Source of the DNA: Shewanella kaireitica
GTDB lineage: Bacteria > Pseudomonadota > Gammaproteobacteria > Enterobacterales > Shewanellaceae
Assembly: GCF_023284045.1 (NCBI RefSeq)
Contig: NZ_JAKIKQ010000027.1
Span: 1 to 48,098 of the forward strand
Reading direction: 5' to 3'
DNA: 48,098 bases
The stretch's first letter is position 1; the number at the start of each line of letters is the position of its first letter. The notes beneath the pieces were generated by a model. That model did not search any database. It had not been told where the DNA came from and saw only the letters and a list, made by a program, of their open reading frames with translations. Positions 24,554-33,214 of the stretch are shown piece by piece. A program made the translations under genes and the position numbers.

Positions 24554-24845
24554 CATATCCGTTTGCCATACTTTCCCTAAAGAAACTCAACACCCCAAGC
24601 GCTTTAACTCTAACAAGGTTTTGTCCAATAACGAGTTGGGATCTAATACTAGCTACTCACTTCCTTTGAGCTGTGCAAGCTTCTAAATCATGGATGATTT
24701 AGTAGAGCCTATAGGGATATATTTACGGCGGCTTGCAAAAGCTCAAGGCAGGTGAAATGCATATGATTGCGATACATTTTTAAACTCTTGGTGATGACTC
24801 GATTTTGTCCAAAAAAAGTCAACAGGTATGCTGGCTCACGATAAA
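24554..24845. other. Intergenic region right of the cassettes
   Basis: About 290 bases between the second attC and the flgN stop. No gene seen. It contains the right copy of the two-hairpin repeat at 24681-24729. Confidence 0.6.
24681..24729 (+). repeat. Two-hairpin repeat element, right copy
   Basis: Plus strand: hairpin AAATCA-TGGA-TGATTT, nine bases, hairpin TATA-GGGA-TATA, then TTTACGGC. Same length and architecture as 21971-22019 on the opposite strand. The pair therefore forms inverted repeats flanking the cassettes. Confidence 0.65.
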
Positions 24846-25304
24846 CTAACGCTGTTCACCGTAGTCTACCGAAGGCTGCTCATCGCGTTGCAGTAGTTGA
24901 TTAATCACCTCCTGCTGCGCAACCAATAACTTGCCATTGGCTTCATTCATCTGCTTGCTCTCTTTGACCAATGAAACCAAATTATTCCACAACATCGACA
25001 CTTGCTCTGACAAAGGTTCTGGTAATCGCTCAATCAAAGAACGCATTCCACCAGCTGTCGCTTCAAAGCCTAAAGACTTGAGCATACTGCGGCGCTCGCC
25101 AGCTTTTATCATTAGGTTATGGCACAAACGAGACTGGTGCTCATTGTGGTGACTTAAGCCCTGATTATCTCGACTTTGCATCAGCTCTCGCTGACGTTTT
25201 AACAAACTTTTAAGTTGTTTATATCCATCAATATCTTGGCGGATCCCGCGTACGATACCTTGAATAGTTTCTCGCTTAGTACTCTTGCTGATCGGCTCAA
25301 CCAT
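24846..25304 (-). CDS. flgN: FlgN, chaperone for hook-associated proteins
   Basis: 152 residues, helical, with KQLKSLLKRQRELMQSRD early and a Gln-rich amphipathic C-terminus. FlgN keeps FlgK and FlgL monomeric and delivers them to the export gate. Identification depends on length, predicted coiled coil and the flgN-flgM-flgA order. Its start overlaps the end of flgM by 8 bases. Confidence 0.82.
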   Translation of the reverse strand: MVEPISKSTKRETIQGIVRGIRQDIDGYKQLKSLLKRQRELMQSRDNQGLSHHNEHQSRLCHNLMIKAGERRSMLKSLGFEATAGGMRSLIERLPEPLSEQVSMLWNNLVSLVKESKQMNEANGKLLVAQQEVINQLLQRDEQPSVDYGEQR

Positions 25305-25578
25305 GTTGCAGCACCATTGCGTCTACAACTTTATCAAGGTTGAGATCAAAGTTGCCGTCAATCAAACTTTGTCTTACTTCAGCGACCTTATTCATATCGA
25401 CATCAGGTAGTTGCTCAAGCCGTGATTTAGCATGAGCAATAAGCTTACAGTCATCACTGACTGCCGCTGCTGCCTTTGCAACATCAGAACTTGGCTTTAA
25501 AGGCTGGACAGTGCCTCTATTGCTCTTGCTTGTGCCCATTTCAGTGCTCATTGCACTATTAATTTTGTTAATTTCCAT
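25297..25578 (-). CDS. flgM: FlgM, anti-sigma-28 factor
   Basis: 93 residues from the ATG at 25578, which has AAGGCGAG upstream; the frame also opens at a TTG at 25593. The N-terminal half is disordered-looking (Ser/Thr/Lys) and the C-terminal half is helical with RLEQLPDVDMNKVAEVRQSLIDGNFDLNLDKVVDAML, the sigma-binding FlgM signature. It should sequester LafS until it is exported through the completed hook. Confidence 0.9.
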   Translation of the reverse strand: MEINKINSAMSTEMGTSKSNRGTVQPLKPSSDVAKAAAAVSDDCKLIAHAKSRLEQLPDVDMNKVAEVRQSLIDGNFDLNLDKVVDAMVLQHG

Positions 25579-25714
25579 TTGGCTCGCCTTCAAATACGCC
25601 CACTATAGGAAGTAAAGCGACTGAGCAAATGCAATTCTGAAGGGAAAACTGGAGTTTTTTTTAACCAAAGCGCAGATAGCTTGCGCTAAGGTAAAATGCG
25701 AGCATAAATGGCCA

Positions 25715-26461
25715 TCAAAACAGGGTAGCGACCCGCCCTTTAGCGATAGGATAAGCGGAGATGACTTTGCCAGAACTCAAGTTACGCACTCGAATGGCTT
25801 CCCCCTCACCGCCCGCTTCTAGTGCCTCACCAGGCATATTGGCGTAGAAACCATTACTGCGCGCCTCGATAATAACCTTATCACCAATATTGACCCATTG
25901 AGGCTTGCCAAGTTGCTGGGCTTTTATAACACGATGACGGCGCAATTTACGCACCACTTGCTGCCCCACTATCTGGTCGATATCGGTAACCAAATCTCGA
26001 TCTGAAACAGACAGTTTGACCAGCTGCCACTCAATATCGGAGGCCAAAATATGTTCGCCACGCTTAATCGCTCGCTTGGCAACAGGTAAGCGGGCGCTTA
26101 CGTTAACCCCAGCCCGAACATAAAGACTCCATCTAGGTTGTTGACAGCTCACCTTGCGCTGCACATTGCCAAGCGGCACCGCACTCCCGCCTTCGATCAC
26201 TAATGTTGTCTTACAGGATTTAAGCTTATTGGCGCCCGATGCCAGCTTAACGTTAACCTTGCTATTAACCTGCAACAGGCCCGCCTGTAGTTGCCAATCC
26301 TCTAGCTCATTAGTAAGGCGTTGGCTGAGTTGCTGCTCAATCTGTATCGGCGCAGTTATCGCCTCTTGCGCTGTAACATGCTGCGGAAGTAAACAGGAAA
26401 AGATGAGCAGGAAACAGGAAATGTAGGTTCCGTTCACTAACAATGAAAACAAGTAAGACAT
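25715..26461 (-). CDS. flgA: FlgA, P-ring assembly chaperone
   Basis: 248 residues with an N-terminal signal (YISCFLLIFSCLLPQHVTA) and the C-terminal SAF-type region: LPVAKRAIKRGEHILASDIEWQLV, then IGQQVVRKLRRHRVI and NGFYANMPGEALEAGGEGEAIRVRN. FlgA helps FlgI polymerise in the periplasm. AGGA is 7 bases before the ATG. It diverges from flgB across 84 bases. Confidence 0.92.
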   Translation of the reverse strand: MSYLFSLLVNGTYISCFLLIFSCLLPQHVTAQEAITAPIQIEQQLSQRLTNELEDWQLQAGLLQVNSKVNVKLASGANKLKSCKTTLVIEGGSAVPLGNVQRKVSCQQPRWSLYVRAGVNVSARLPVAKRAIKRGEHILASDIEWQLVKLSVSDRDLVTDIDQIVGQQVVRKLRRHRVIKAQQLGKPQWVNIGDKVIIEARSNGFYANMPGEALEAGGEGEAIRVRNLSSGKVISAYPIAKGRVATLF

Positions 26462-26484
26462 TGATAATCCTAAGCTAATACTGT

Positions 26485-26500
26485 TGGCACACTATTTGGA
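26485..26500 (+). promoter_or_regulatory. Candidate sigma-54 promoter upstream of flgB
   Basis: TGGCAC at 26485-26490, then 5 bases and TTGGA in the -12 position. The -24 element is perfect and the spacing correct, but the -12 GC reads GG. Lies 46 bases before the flgB ATG. Confidence 0.45.
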
Positions 26501-26545
26501 TAGATAGGGGATAACTGAATTGTATTAACCATACTAGGAGTCGCA

Positions 26546-26896
26546 ATGGCTATCAACCTCGAAGCCGCATTAGGCATTCATCCGCAAACATTAGATTTCA
26601 GGGTCGAGCGTAGCAAAATGCTAGCGGGCAACTTAGCCAATGCCGAAACTCCCGGTTATAAAGCACGAGACCTCGACTTTAAAGCGATGATGAGCCAGCT
26701 CAACGCTGGAATGCCTGCCAGTCGAGAATATCAAGAAAGCTATCGTATCCCATACCAAACCTCAGCGGATCAAAACACGGTAGAGCTAGGTAAAGAACAA
26801 GCACGGTATTCACAAAATGCCATGGATTATCAAACTAGCCTGACATTTCTCAATATGAAAATTTCAGGTCTACGCTCCGCTATCGAAGGTCAATAG
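26546..26896 (+). CDS. flgB: FlgB, proximal rod protein
   Basis: 116 residues. N-terminal rod motif LAGNLANAETPGYKARDLDFKAMM and C-terminal helix YQTSLTFLNMKISGLRSAIEG. It is the first rod component above FliE. AGGAG precedes the ATG. It leads the plus-strand flgBCDEFGHIJKL run. Confidence 0.94.
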   Translation: MAINLEAALGIHPQTLDFRVERSKMLAGNLANAETPGYKARDLDFKAMMSQLNAGMPASREYQESYRIPYQTSADQNTVELGKEQARYSQNAMDYQTSLTFLNMKISGLRSAIEGQ

Positions 26897-26904
26897 GCAA
26901 CATT

Positions 26905-27324
26905 ATGTCATTTTCAGAGATTTATCAGATTGCCGGAGCCGGCATGAATGCACAAACCATTAGGCTCAACACCGTTGCCAGTAACTTGGCAAATGCAGGT
27001 GCGGCTGCAGAAAGCCCAGACCAAGCGTTTCGCGCACTTAAACCTGTGTTCTCAACTATCTATAAGCAAAAACAAGAGGGGCAAGTGGCTGGGGCTCACG
27101 TTGAAGTATCCGCGGTGGTCGAAACCGATGCACCATTGGATCTACGTTATGAACCCGATCATCCCTATGCTGATGAGCAAGGTTACGTCGCCTATTCAAA
27201 CGTTAATACCGTTGAAGAGATGGCAGACATGATGGCTGCCAGCCGTTCATTTGAAACCAGTGTTGAAGTAATGAACCGCGCTCGCTCTATGCAGCAAGGT
27301 TTACTGCAGCTAGGAGCCAAATAA
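26905..27324 (+). CDS. flgC: FlgC, proximal rod protein
   Basis: 139 residues with QTIRLNTVASNLANAGA at the start and NVNTVEEMADMMAASRSFETSVEVMNRARSM at the end. It lies 8 bases after flgB and overlaps flgD by one base (TAATG). Confidence 0.94.
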   Translation: MSFSEIYQIAGAGMNAQTIRLNTVASNLANAGAAAESPDQAFRALKPVFSTIYKQKQEGQVAGAHVEVSAVVETDAPLDLRYEPDHPYADEQGYVAYSNVNTVEEMADMMAASRSFETSVEVMNRARSMQQGLLQLGAK

Positions 27325-27989
27325 TGAATGTTACTTCAGCCAGTAATGGCAGTGATATCGCCAACTCAGCAGATGTTATGAACTCTCCCGGCAATGATGC
27401 GGCGGCGATTAAAAATGAGTTCATGACTTTGATGATTGCGCAAATAAAAAACCAAGACCCAACCAATCCAATTGATGGCACTGAGTACGTGACACAACTC
27501 GCTCAATTCTCCCAAGTAGAGAGCTTAGAGCAGATGCGCGCTAACCAGTCTTCACAAATGGTGATGATGGAAAACCTTGGCATAGTGCAGTCAGCCAATC
27601 TTGTAGGCAAAAATGCCATGGTGCCAGCCTCTGAGTTCAGCATCGACGATACCCCGCTAGACGGCAAGGTGTACCTCGGCAGTGCGGTTGAAAACCTCAG
27701 CATTGATCTGGTCGATGAATTTGGCGATGTGGTGCATACCATTGAGCTTGGCTCGCAAGAAGCTGGTGATACTGCATTCACTATTGACCCTGCAGCCCAC
27801 GGCCTTGCACCCGGTGATTACAGCGTTGTCGCCAATACAACTAACGGTGAAGATACCGCCACCGCAGACACCTTCATTAAAGCCGAAATTGAAAAAATAC
27901 ATTTTGTCAGCGCCTCTGGAATGATGATGGCAGAGCTTGGCAATGGTCTAGGCACGCTGTCAGTGCTTGAAATCTCTGAAGTCTCATAA
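27324..27989 (+). CDS. flgD: FlgD, hook cap protein
   Basis: 221 residues with the conserved FMTLMIAQIKNQDPTNPIDGTEYVTQLAQFSQVESLEQM in the N-terminal 70 residues (cap-forming segment), then tudor/Fn3-like C-domains. It caps the growing hook and is displaced by FlgK. Confidence 0.94.
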   Translation: MNVTSASNGSDIANSADVMNSPGNDAAAIKNEFMTLMIAQIKNQDPTNPIDGTEYVTQLAQFSQVESLEQMRANQSSQMVMMENLGIVQSANLVGKNAMVPASEFSIDDTPLDGKVYLGSAVENLSIDLVDEFGDVVHTIELGSQEAGDTAFTIDPAAHGLAPGDYSVVANTTNGEDTATADTFIKAEIEKIHFVSASGMMMAELGNGLGTLSVLEISEVS

Positions 27990-28011
27990 CTTGTTAGCAA
28001 AGGATTAATCG

Positions 28012-29220
28012 ATGTCTTTCAATATTGCGTTAAGTGGCCTACAAGCGACCACACAAGATCTAAATACTATCAGTAATAACATTGCTAACTCTTCAACTGT
28101 CGGCTTTCGCAGCGGGCGCAGTGAGTTTTCAGCTATCTATAACGGCGGACAAGCTGGCGGCGTTAATGTGATGTCCACCAGCCAAAACTTCTCTATGGGT
28201 GGCAGCTTAACTTATACCGGTCGTCAGCTCGATATGGGGATCCAAGGGGACGGCTTCTTTGTACTTAGCAGCCAAGATGGTAATACCATGTATGCTCGTG
28301 CGGGGATGTTCAACCAAGATGCCGATGGTTTTGTGACCGACCCGGCGGGCAATCGTCTACAAGGCTATTCAGTAGGCGCAACAGGCAACTTGCAAACAGG
28401 TAATGTTACCGACTTACAAGTTGAAGCTGGCGCCCTTCCCGCTAAGGCAACCTCTACTATCGGGCTTATCTCAAATTTAGACGCGCGGGTTGATAGCATC
28501 GATACTGTGGCTAATCCATTCGATCCAGACAATGCCGCCACTTACCACTCATCAAGCACCGTTGCTGCCTATGACTCACTCGGCAATGAGCATGCGCTGA
28601 CTCAGTACTATGTCAAAACTGCCGATAATACTTGGTCTGTTCACTACATGATGGACGACGTTGATGTGACTCCTGCAGGCGGACATCAGCTGACTTTTGA
28701 CTCTGACGGTATGTTAACTGGTGGCGATTCACTAACACTCAACATCGCCGACCCAGCCATTATTGGTGGTGCATCCGCATTGAATTTAGCGCTGGGTTAC
28801 GACAAGAGCACTCAATATGCCTCTGACTACAATAACTCAAGCTTGAGCCAGAATGGTTACACCTCAGGTGAACTCAACGGTATTCGTTTAGATGAAAGCG
28901 GTATGCTTTTTGGCACTTACACCAATGGTCAAGAGCAGCTGCAAGGCCAAGTAGTATTAGCTGACTTTAACAACCCCAACGGGCTTATTCCTGTGAGCAA
29001 CAACGCATGGACTGCGACCAATGCTGCAGGCCAGCCAATCGTCGGCACACCAACAACCGGCACATTGGGTTCAGTCGCATCTGGTTACCTTGAAGGGTCA
29101 AATGTCGATACTACAGCTGAGATGGTGAGCTTGATGACTGCCCAACGCAACTATCAGTCAAACGCCAAAGTACTCGATGCAAACTCAACCATGCAACAAG
29201 CCTTGCTCAACGCAATCTAG
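28012..29220 (+). CDS. flgE: FlgE, hook protein
   Basis: 402 residues. N-terminal hook motif LSGLQATTQDLNTISNNIANSSTVGF, variable middle, and C-terminal GYLEGSNVDTTAEMVSLMTAQRNYQSNAKVLDANS. It polymerises into the universal joint. It lacks the long insertions of some polar hooks, consistent with a lateral system. Confidence 0.95.
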   Translation: MSFNIALSGLQATTQDLNTISNNIANSSTVGFRSGRSEFSAIYNGGQAGGVNVMSTSQNFSMGGSLTYTGRQLDMGIQGDGFFVLSSQDGNTMYARAGMFNQDADGFVTDPAGNRLQGYSVGATGNLQTGNVTDLQVEAGALPAKATSTIGLISNLDARVDSIDTVANPFDPDNAATYHSSSTVAAYDSLGNEHALTQYYVKTADNTWSVHYMMDDVDVTPAGGHQLTFDSDGMLTGGDSLTLNIADPAIIGGASALNLALGYDKSTQYASDYNNSSLSQNGYTSGELNGIRLDESGMLFGTYTNGQEQLQGQVVLADFNNPNGLIPVSNNAWTATNAAGQPIVGTPTTGTLGSVASGYLEGSNVDTTAEMVSLMTAQRNYQSNAKVLDANSTMQQALLNAI

Positions 29221-29229
29221 GGATCATTC

Positions 29230-29964
29230 ATGGACAGAATGCTATATACCGCAGCAACTGGCGCCGCCCGAGTGATGGAAGCACAAGCCATTCGCGCTAA
29301 CAATTTAGCCAATGCTGACACCACTGGCTTTAAAGCGGATCTTGAACGCGTCAATGCCATGACCGTGGCAGCCACAGGCAACAGCCTGCAAACTCGCGTA
29401 CTGGCTCAAACCCAAAGCAGCGGTTTTAGCCAGCAAAGCGGTGCACTCAATCCTACTGGCAGAACCTTAGATCTGGCGATTAATGACGCGGGCTTATTTT
29501 CAGTCATGACCGATGATGGCGAAGGCTACACCCGCTCTGGTGCGATAGTGCCCGATGCTAATGGTCAACTGACCTTAGATGGCCGCCCTGTTGCGGGTGT
29601 CGATGGTCCTATCGTACTACCGGAGTACCGCGAACTGTTTGTCGGTGACGATGGCAGACTAAGTATCGTTGCCGATGAAAACGGCATCATCGAAGAGGTG
29701 GGTCAGTTAAAGCTAGTCAACCCTGACATGGACATCATGACTAAAGGTCTCGACGGCCTGCTATACACCCAAGATCGCCAACCATTACCCGCCAACGATG
29801 AAGTGACAGTGAGTAGCGGATTTCTTGAAGCAAGCAACGTGCAAGCTGTAGGTGAACTCATCGCTGCGATGGATCTAAGTCGACAATTCGAAATCCAAGT
29901 CAAACTAATGAAAAGCGCCGAAAAACTTGCAGAAGCAGGCAACAGGCTACTTAGAGATGCCTAG
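29230..29964 (+). CDS. flgF: FlgF, rod protein
   Basis: 244 residues, with MEAQAIRANNLANADTTGFKADL at the N-terminus and SGFLEASNVQAVGELIAAMDLSRQFEIQVKLMKSAE at the C-terminus. It joins proximal and distal rod. It lies 9 bases after flgE. Confidence 0.93.
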   Translation: MDRMLYTAATGAARVMEAQAIRANNLANADTTGFKADLERVNAMTVAATGNSLQTRVLAQTQSSGFSQQSGALNPTGRTLDLAINDAGLFSVMTDDGEGYTRSGAIVPDANGQLTLDGRPVAGVDGPIVLPEYRELFVGDDGRLSIVADENGIIEEVGQLKLVNPDMDIMTKGLDGLLYTQDRQPLPANDEVTVSSGFLEASNVQAVGELIAAMDLSRQFEIQVKLMKSAEKLAEAGNRLLRDA

Positions 29965-29987
29965 CGCAAATATAAAGGATTAAACAG

Positions 29988-30773
29988 ATGCAATCAGCAC
30001 TATGGGTCAGCAAGACAGGTTTGACCGCCCAAGATACCAAAATGACCACCATAGCCAACAACTTGGCTAACGTTAACACTACAGGTTTTAAACGCGACCG
30101 TGTCGCATTTAACGATCTGTTTTATCAGGTACAGCGCCAACCAGGTGGGCAAGTTGATGAGCAAAATGAACTGCCTTCAGGCCTGCAACTAGGTACAGGT
30201 ACACGAGTTGTCGGTACGCAAAAGGTATTTACCTCTGGCGACATGCTGACCACTAATCAACAGTTAGATCTTGCGATTGAGGGCCAAGGCTTTTTCCAAA
30301 TTGAAGAGTCAAATGGCGATATCAGTTTCTCACGCGATGGGCAATTTTACCGTAATAGCGACGGGCTAATGGTGACCTCTCAAGGCTTACCGCTAGTACC
30401 AAATATTGAGATCCCAGAAGAAGCACTCACCATCACCATCGCTACCGACGGCATCGTTTCAGCACAGATGGCTGGCCAAGCGGATTCACAAGAGTTAGGG
30501 CAAATCACCTTAGTCAACTTTACGAACCCAGCAGGATTAGAAGCTCGCGGTAACAACTTATACCGCGAAACAGGTGCTTCAGGTGCAGCCATTGAAGGCG
30601 TTGCAGGCGACCAAGCACTCGGTCAAATTCGTCAAGGTGCCTTAGAGGGAGCCAACGTCAACGTGGTGGAAGAGATGGTGGAGATGATTTCAACGCAACG
30701 AGCCTACGAGATGAACGCCAAAGTGGTTTCGGCATCTGATGACATGCTCAAATTCCTAAACCAAGCCTTGTAA
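29988..30773 (+). CDS. flgG: FlgG, distal rod protein
   Basis: 261 residues, with TIANNLANVNTTGFKRDRVAFNDLFYQ near residue 22 and GALEGANVNVVEEMVEMISTQRAYEMNAKVVSASDDML at the end, the classic FlgG termini. It builds the distal rod through the L and P rings. Confidence 0.96.
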   Translation: MQSALWVSKTGLTAQDTKMTTIANNLANVNTTGFKRDRVAFNDLFYQVQRQPGGQVDEQNELPSGLQLGTGTRVVGTQKVFTSGDMLTTNQQLDLAIEGQGFFQIEESNGDISFSRDGQFYRNSDGLMVTSQGLPLVPNIEIPEEALTITIATDGIVSAQMAGQADSQELGQITLVNFTNPAGLEARGNNLYRETGASGAAIEGVAGDQALGQIRQGALEGANVNVVEEMVEMISTQRAYEMNAKVVSASDDMLKFLNQAL

Positions 30774-30837
30774 TACTCGCTTAGGCAGATGGCTCAGATA
30801 GCGCTTAGCTTTATTAATTGACTCGAAAAGGATCACC

Positions 30838-31512
30838 ATGCAACAACTACGGATAGGGTTTGGAATCGCAATGCTTGTGCTACTTTCAGGCTGTGTGGCG
30901 CACTTTCCTGAGCCAGATACCGCGCCAGGTAAACCTGAGTGGGCGCCACCTGAAATTGACTACAGCCTACCCGATGCTAAAGATGGTAGCGTTTATCGTC
31001 CAGGTTTTATGTTAACCCTGTTTAAAGATAAACGTGCTTTCCGCGAAGGCGATATTTTAACCGTTGCCCTGGATGAGAAAACCTATTCAAGTAAGCGTGC
31101 CGATACCAAAACCAATAAAGCCAGCGGACTGTCGATTGATGGTCAAGGTACCACGGGCAGCAATAGCGTTGCTGGTAGCGGCGAAGCCAACATGGGACGC
31201 ACCTTTAATGGTACAGGTTCAAGTACTCAGCAAAACCAATTATCTGGTTCTATCACTGTTACCGTTGCTAAGGTGCTACCTAATGGTGCCCTGCTCATTC
31301 GCGGCGAAAAATGGCTACGACTCAACCAAGGTGACGAGTACTTACGCCTACTCGGTTTGATCCGTACCGATGATATTGGCAACGATAATACAATTTCATC
31401 CCAACGTATTGCCGACGCTCGCATTATCTATGGTGGCCAAGGGGCGATCTCTGACAGCAATCGCATGGGTTGGGCGTCACGCTATTTCAATAGCCCTTGG
31501 TTCCCATTATGA
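30838..31512 (+). CDS. flgH: FlgH, L-ring lipoprotein
   Basis: 224 residues. Lipoprotein signal with lipobox LSGC (Cys near residue 19), then the FlgH body: LFKDKRAFREGDILTVALDE, a Gly/Ser-rich insert, GSITVTVAKVLPNGALLIRGEKWL, and the ending ASRYFNSPWFPL. It forms the outer-membrane bushing. This is the full-length copy; a signal-less second copy follows immediately. Confidence 0.95.
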   Translation: MQQLRIGFGIAMLVLLSGCVAHFPEPDTAPGKPEWAPPEIDYSLPDAKDGSVYRPGFMLTLFKDKRAFREGDILTVALDEKTYSSKRADTKTNKASGLSIDGQGTTGSNSVAGSGEANMGRTFNGTGSSTQQNQLSGSITVTVAKVLPNGALLIRGEKWLRLNQGDEYLRLLGLIRTDDIGNDNTISSQRIADARIIYGGQGAISDSNRMGWASRYFNSPWFPL

Positions 31513-31548
31513 AGCATGATCTGAATCGCCAAAATCAGGGGATATAAC

Positions 31549-32046
31549 ATGAGTAGAAGTAACCACTTTTTAAACGACAAATTACTCACAGTGATGCCAC
31601 ATTTTTCACTGCAGAGTTTTACCAACTCATTGTTTCGAAAAAAACGTGCTATTCACGTCGGTGATAGTTTGATTGTCGCGTTAGATGAGAGTGTTAAGTC
31701 AAATAAGAAAGCGGCTGCGATGACTAAAGAAAATAGTGCAGAAGATTCCGACTTGATTCGTCAGCAAAACCTACTCACAGGATCAATAACTGTTAGAGTC
31801 GAACAAATCCTGCCTAGAGGCATTCTGCTCATACGCGGCGAGAAGTGGCTGCAGCCAGCTAAAGGGGACGAATATATACGCCTGCTAGGAACCGTCACCC
31901 AGGATAATATCAGTTACGGCAATACCATCTCATCGCAATGCATTACTGATGCAAGAATTATTTATAGCCACTCAAGTGCAACTGCAGAAGACTGCCGTCA
32001 GTATTGGACATCACGCTATTTTAGCAGCCATTGGCATCCACTATGA
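31549..32046 (+). CDS. Second FlgH copy lacking signal peptide and lipobox
   Basis: 165 residues, preceded by a GGGG 7 bases from the ATG. From residue ~28 it aligns with FlgH: LFRKKRAIHVGDSLIVALDE, then a shortened middle without the Gly/Ser insert, GSITVRVEQILPRGILLIRGEKWL, NTISSQCITDARIIY, and SRYFSSHWHPL. The N-terminal ~27 residues (SRSNHFLNDKLLTVMPHFS) have no hydrophobic core and no lipobox cysteine, so export to the outer membrane as a normal L-ring subunit is unlikely. The frame is intact. The sequences after both stops also resemble each other, which points to a tandem duplication that included the spacer. Either a diverged paralogue with a new role or a decaying copy. Confidence 0.85.
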   Translation: MSRSNHFLNDKLLTVMPHFSLQSFTNSLFRKKRAIHVGDSLIVALDESVKSNKKAAAMTKENSAEDSDLIRQQNLLTGSITVRVEQILPRGILLIRGEKWLQPAKGDEYIRLLGTVTQDNISYGNTISSQCITDARIIYSHSSATAEDCRQYWTSRYFSSHWHPL

Positions 32047-32083
32047 GTCAGGATATGAACAACCAAAATTCAAGGTACGTGAA

Positions 32084-33214
32084 ATGAACAAAATCCCCTT
32101 ATTCCTCTTTGGTTGCTTATTAGCTATCACGCCGCTTTTTAATGTTCAAGCAGCGGTCCAAAACCGTTACCTGATGGATATTGTCGATGTGCAAGGGATC
32201 CGTGAAAACCAACTAGTAGGTTACGGTTTGGTCGTGGGTCTAAATGGCACAGGTGATAGAACCCAAGTGAGATTTACGAGTCAGTCAATCGTCAATATGT
32301 TGAAACAGTTTGGGGTGCAAATCGATGACAAAATCGACCCTAAACTGAAAAACGTGGCAGCCGTAGCGGTACACGCCACGGTGCCAGCTCTCGCCAGCCC
32401 AGGGCAAACGCTCGATATCACCGTCTCCTCATTAGGTGATGCAAAGAGTCTGCGCGGCGGCACACTACTTATGACCCCGCTGCGCGCTGTTGACGGTGAG
32501 ATCTATGCGGTGGCTCAAGGTAACTTAGTGGTCGGGGGCGTTTCAGCCCAAGGTCGTAACGGTACGTCGGTGACGATCAATGTCCCCACCGTCGGTAATA
32601 TTCCTAATGGCGCACTATTGGAAGCATCAATGCACAGTAATTTTAACGAGACTGCGCAGATCGTCCTCAATCTTAGAGCGCCAAGCTTTAAAACGGCACG
32701 TAATATTGAGCGTGCCATCAACGACCTTTTTGGTCCTAGTGTTGCTGAAGCTGATAGCAGCGCCAAAGTCTTAGTACGTGCGCCAAACTCAAATAGAGAG
32801 CGAGTAACGTTCATGTCGATGCTTGAGGAACTGCAGATTGAACAAGGACGAAAAGCTCCTCGTGTTGTGTTCAATAGTCGCACAGGTACGGTAGTCATGG
32901 GTGGTGATGTGGTGGTACGAAAAGCCGCTGTTAGCCACGGTAATTTAACCGTCACCATCGTAGAGCAAGAGTTTGTTAGCCAGCCTAATGGCGCATTTTT
33001 GGGCCAAGCCCAAGGCGAAACCGTGGTGGTGTCAGATAGCCAAGTTGATATCGATACTGGTAGTGGGCATATGTTTGTTTGGCCTGAAGGCATTGCACTC
33101 AACGATATCGTCCGCGCAGTAAATAGTCTTGGTGCCTCTCCTATGGATTTGATGGCCATTCTCCAGGCACTTAATGAAGCCGGCGCCCTTGAAGCTGAAT
33201 TGGTGGTGATCTAA
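32084..33214 (+). CDS. flgI: FlgI, P-ring protein
   Basis: 376 residues from the ATG at 32084, which has AAGG upstream and begins a proper signal peptide (FLFGCLLAITPLFNVQA). The open frame upstream overlaps the FlgH copy and is not used. Core motifs: IVDVQGIRENQLVGYGLVVGLNGTGDRT, then SLGDAKSLRGGTLLMTPL, and the ending ILQALNEAGALEAELVVI. It forms the periplasmic P ring with help from FlgA. Its stop overlaps the flgJ start (TAATG). Confidence 0.95.
   Translation: MNKIPLFLFGCLLAITPLFNVQAAVQNRYLMDIVDVQGIRENQLVGYGLVVGLNGTGDRTQVRFTSQSIVNMLKQFGVQIDDKIDPKLKNVAAVAVHATVPALASPGQTLDITVSSLGDAKSLRGGTLLMTPLRAVDGEIYAVAQGNLVVGGVSAQGRNGTSVTINVPTVGNIPNGALLEASMHSNFNETAQIVLNLRAPSFKTARNIERAINDLFGPSVAEADSSAKVLVRAPNSNRERVTFMSMLEELQIEQGRKAPRVVFNSRTGTVVMGGDVVVRKAAVSHGNLTVTIVEQEFVSQPNGAFLGQAQGETVVVSDSQVDIDTGSGHMFVWPEGIALNDIVRAVNSLGASPMDLMAILQALNEAGALEAELVVI

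Noticed and set aside
31949..32083. 45-residue N-terminal extension of FlgI
   Set aside because: It overlaps the FlgH copy, and a proper signal peptide begins at 32084 with AAGG upstream.
32515..33159. Long minus-strand open frame (214 codons) opposite flgI
   Set aside because: Antisense shadow of a conserved gene, low-complexity Ser/Thr/Arg product, no ribosome site.
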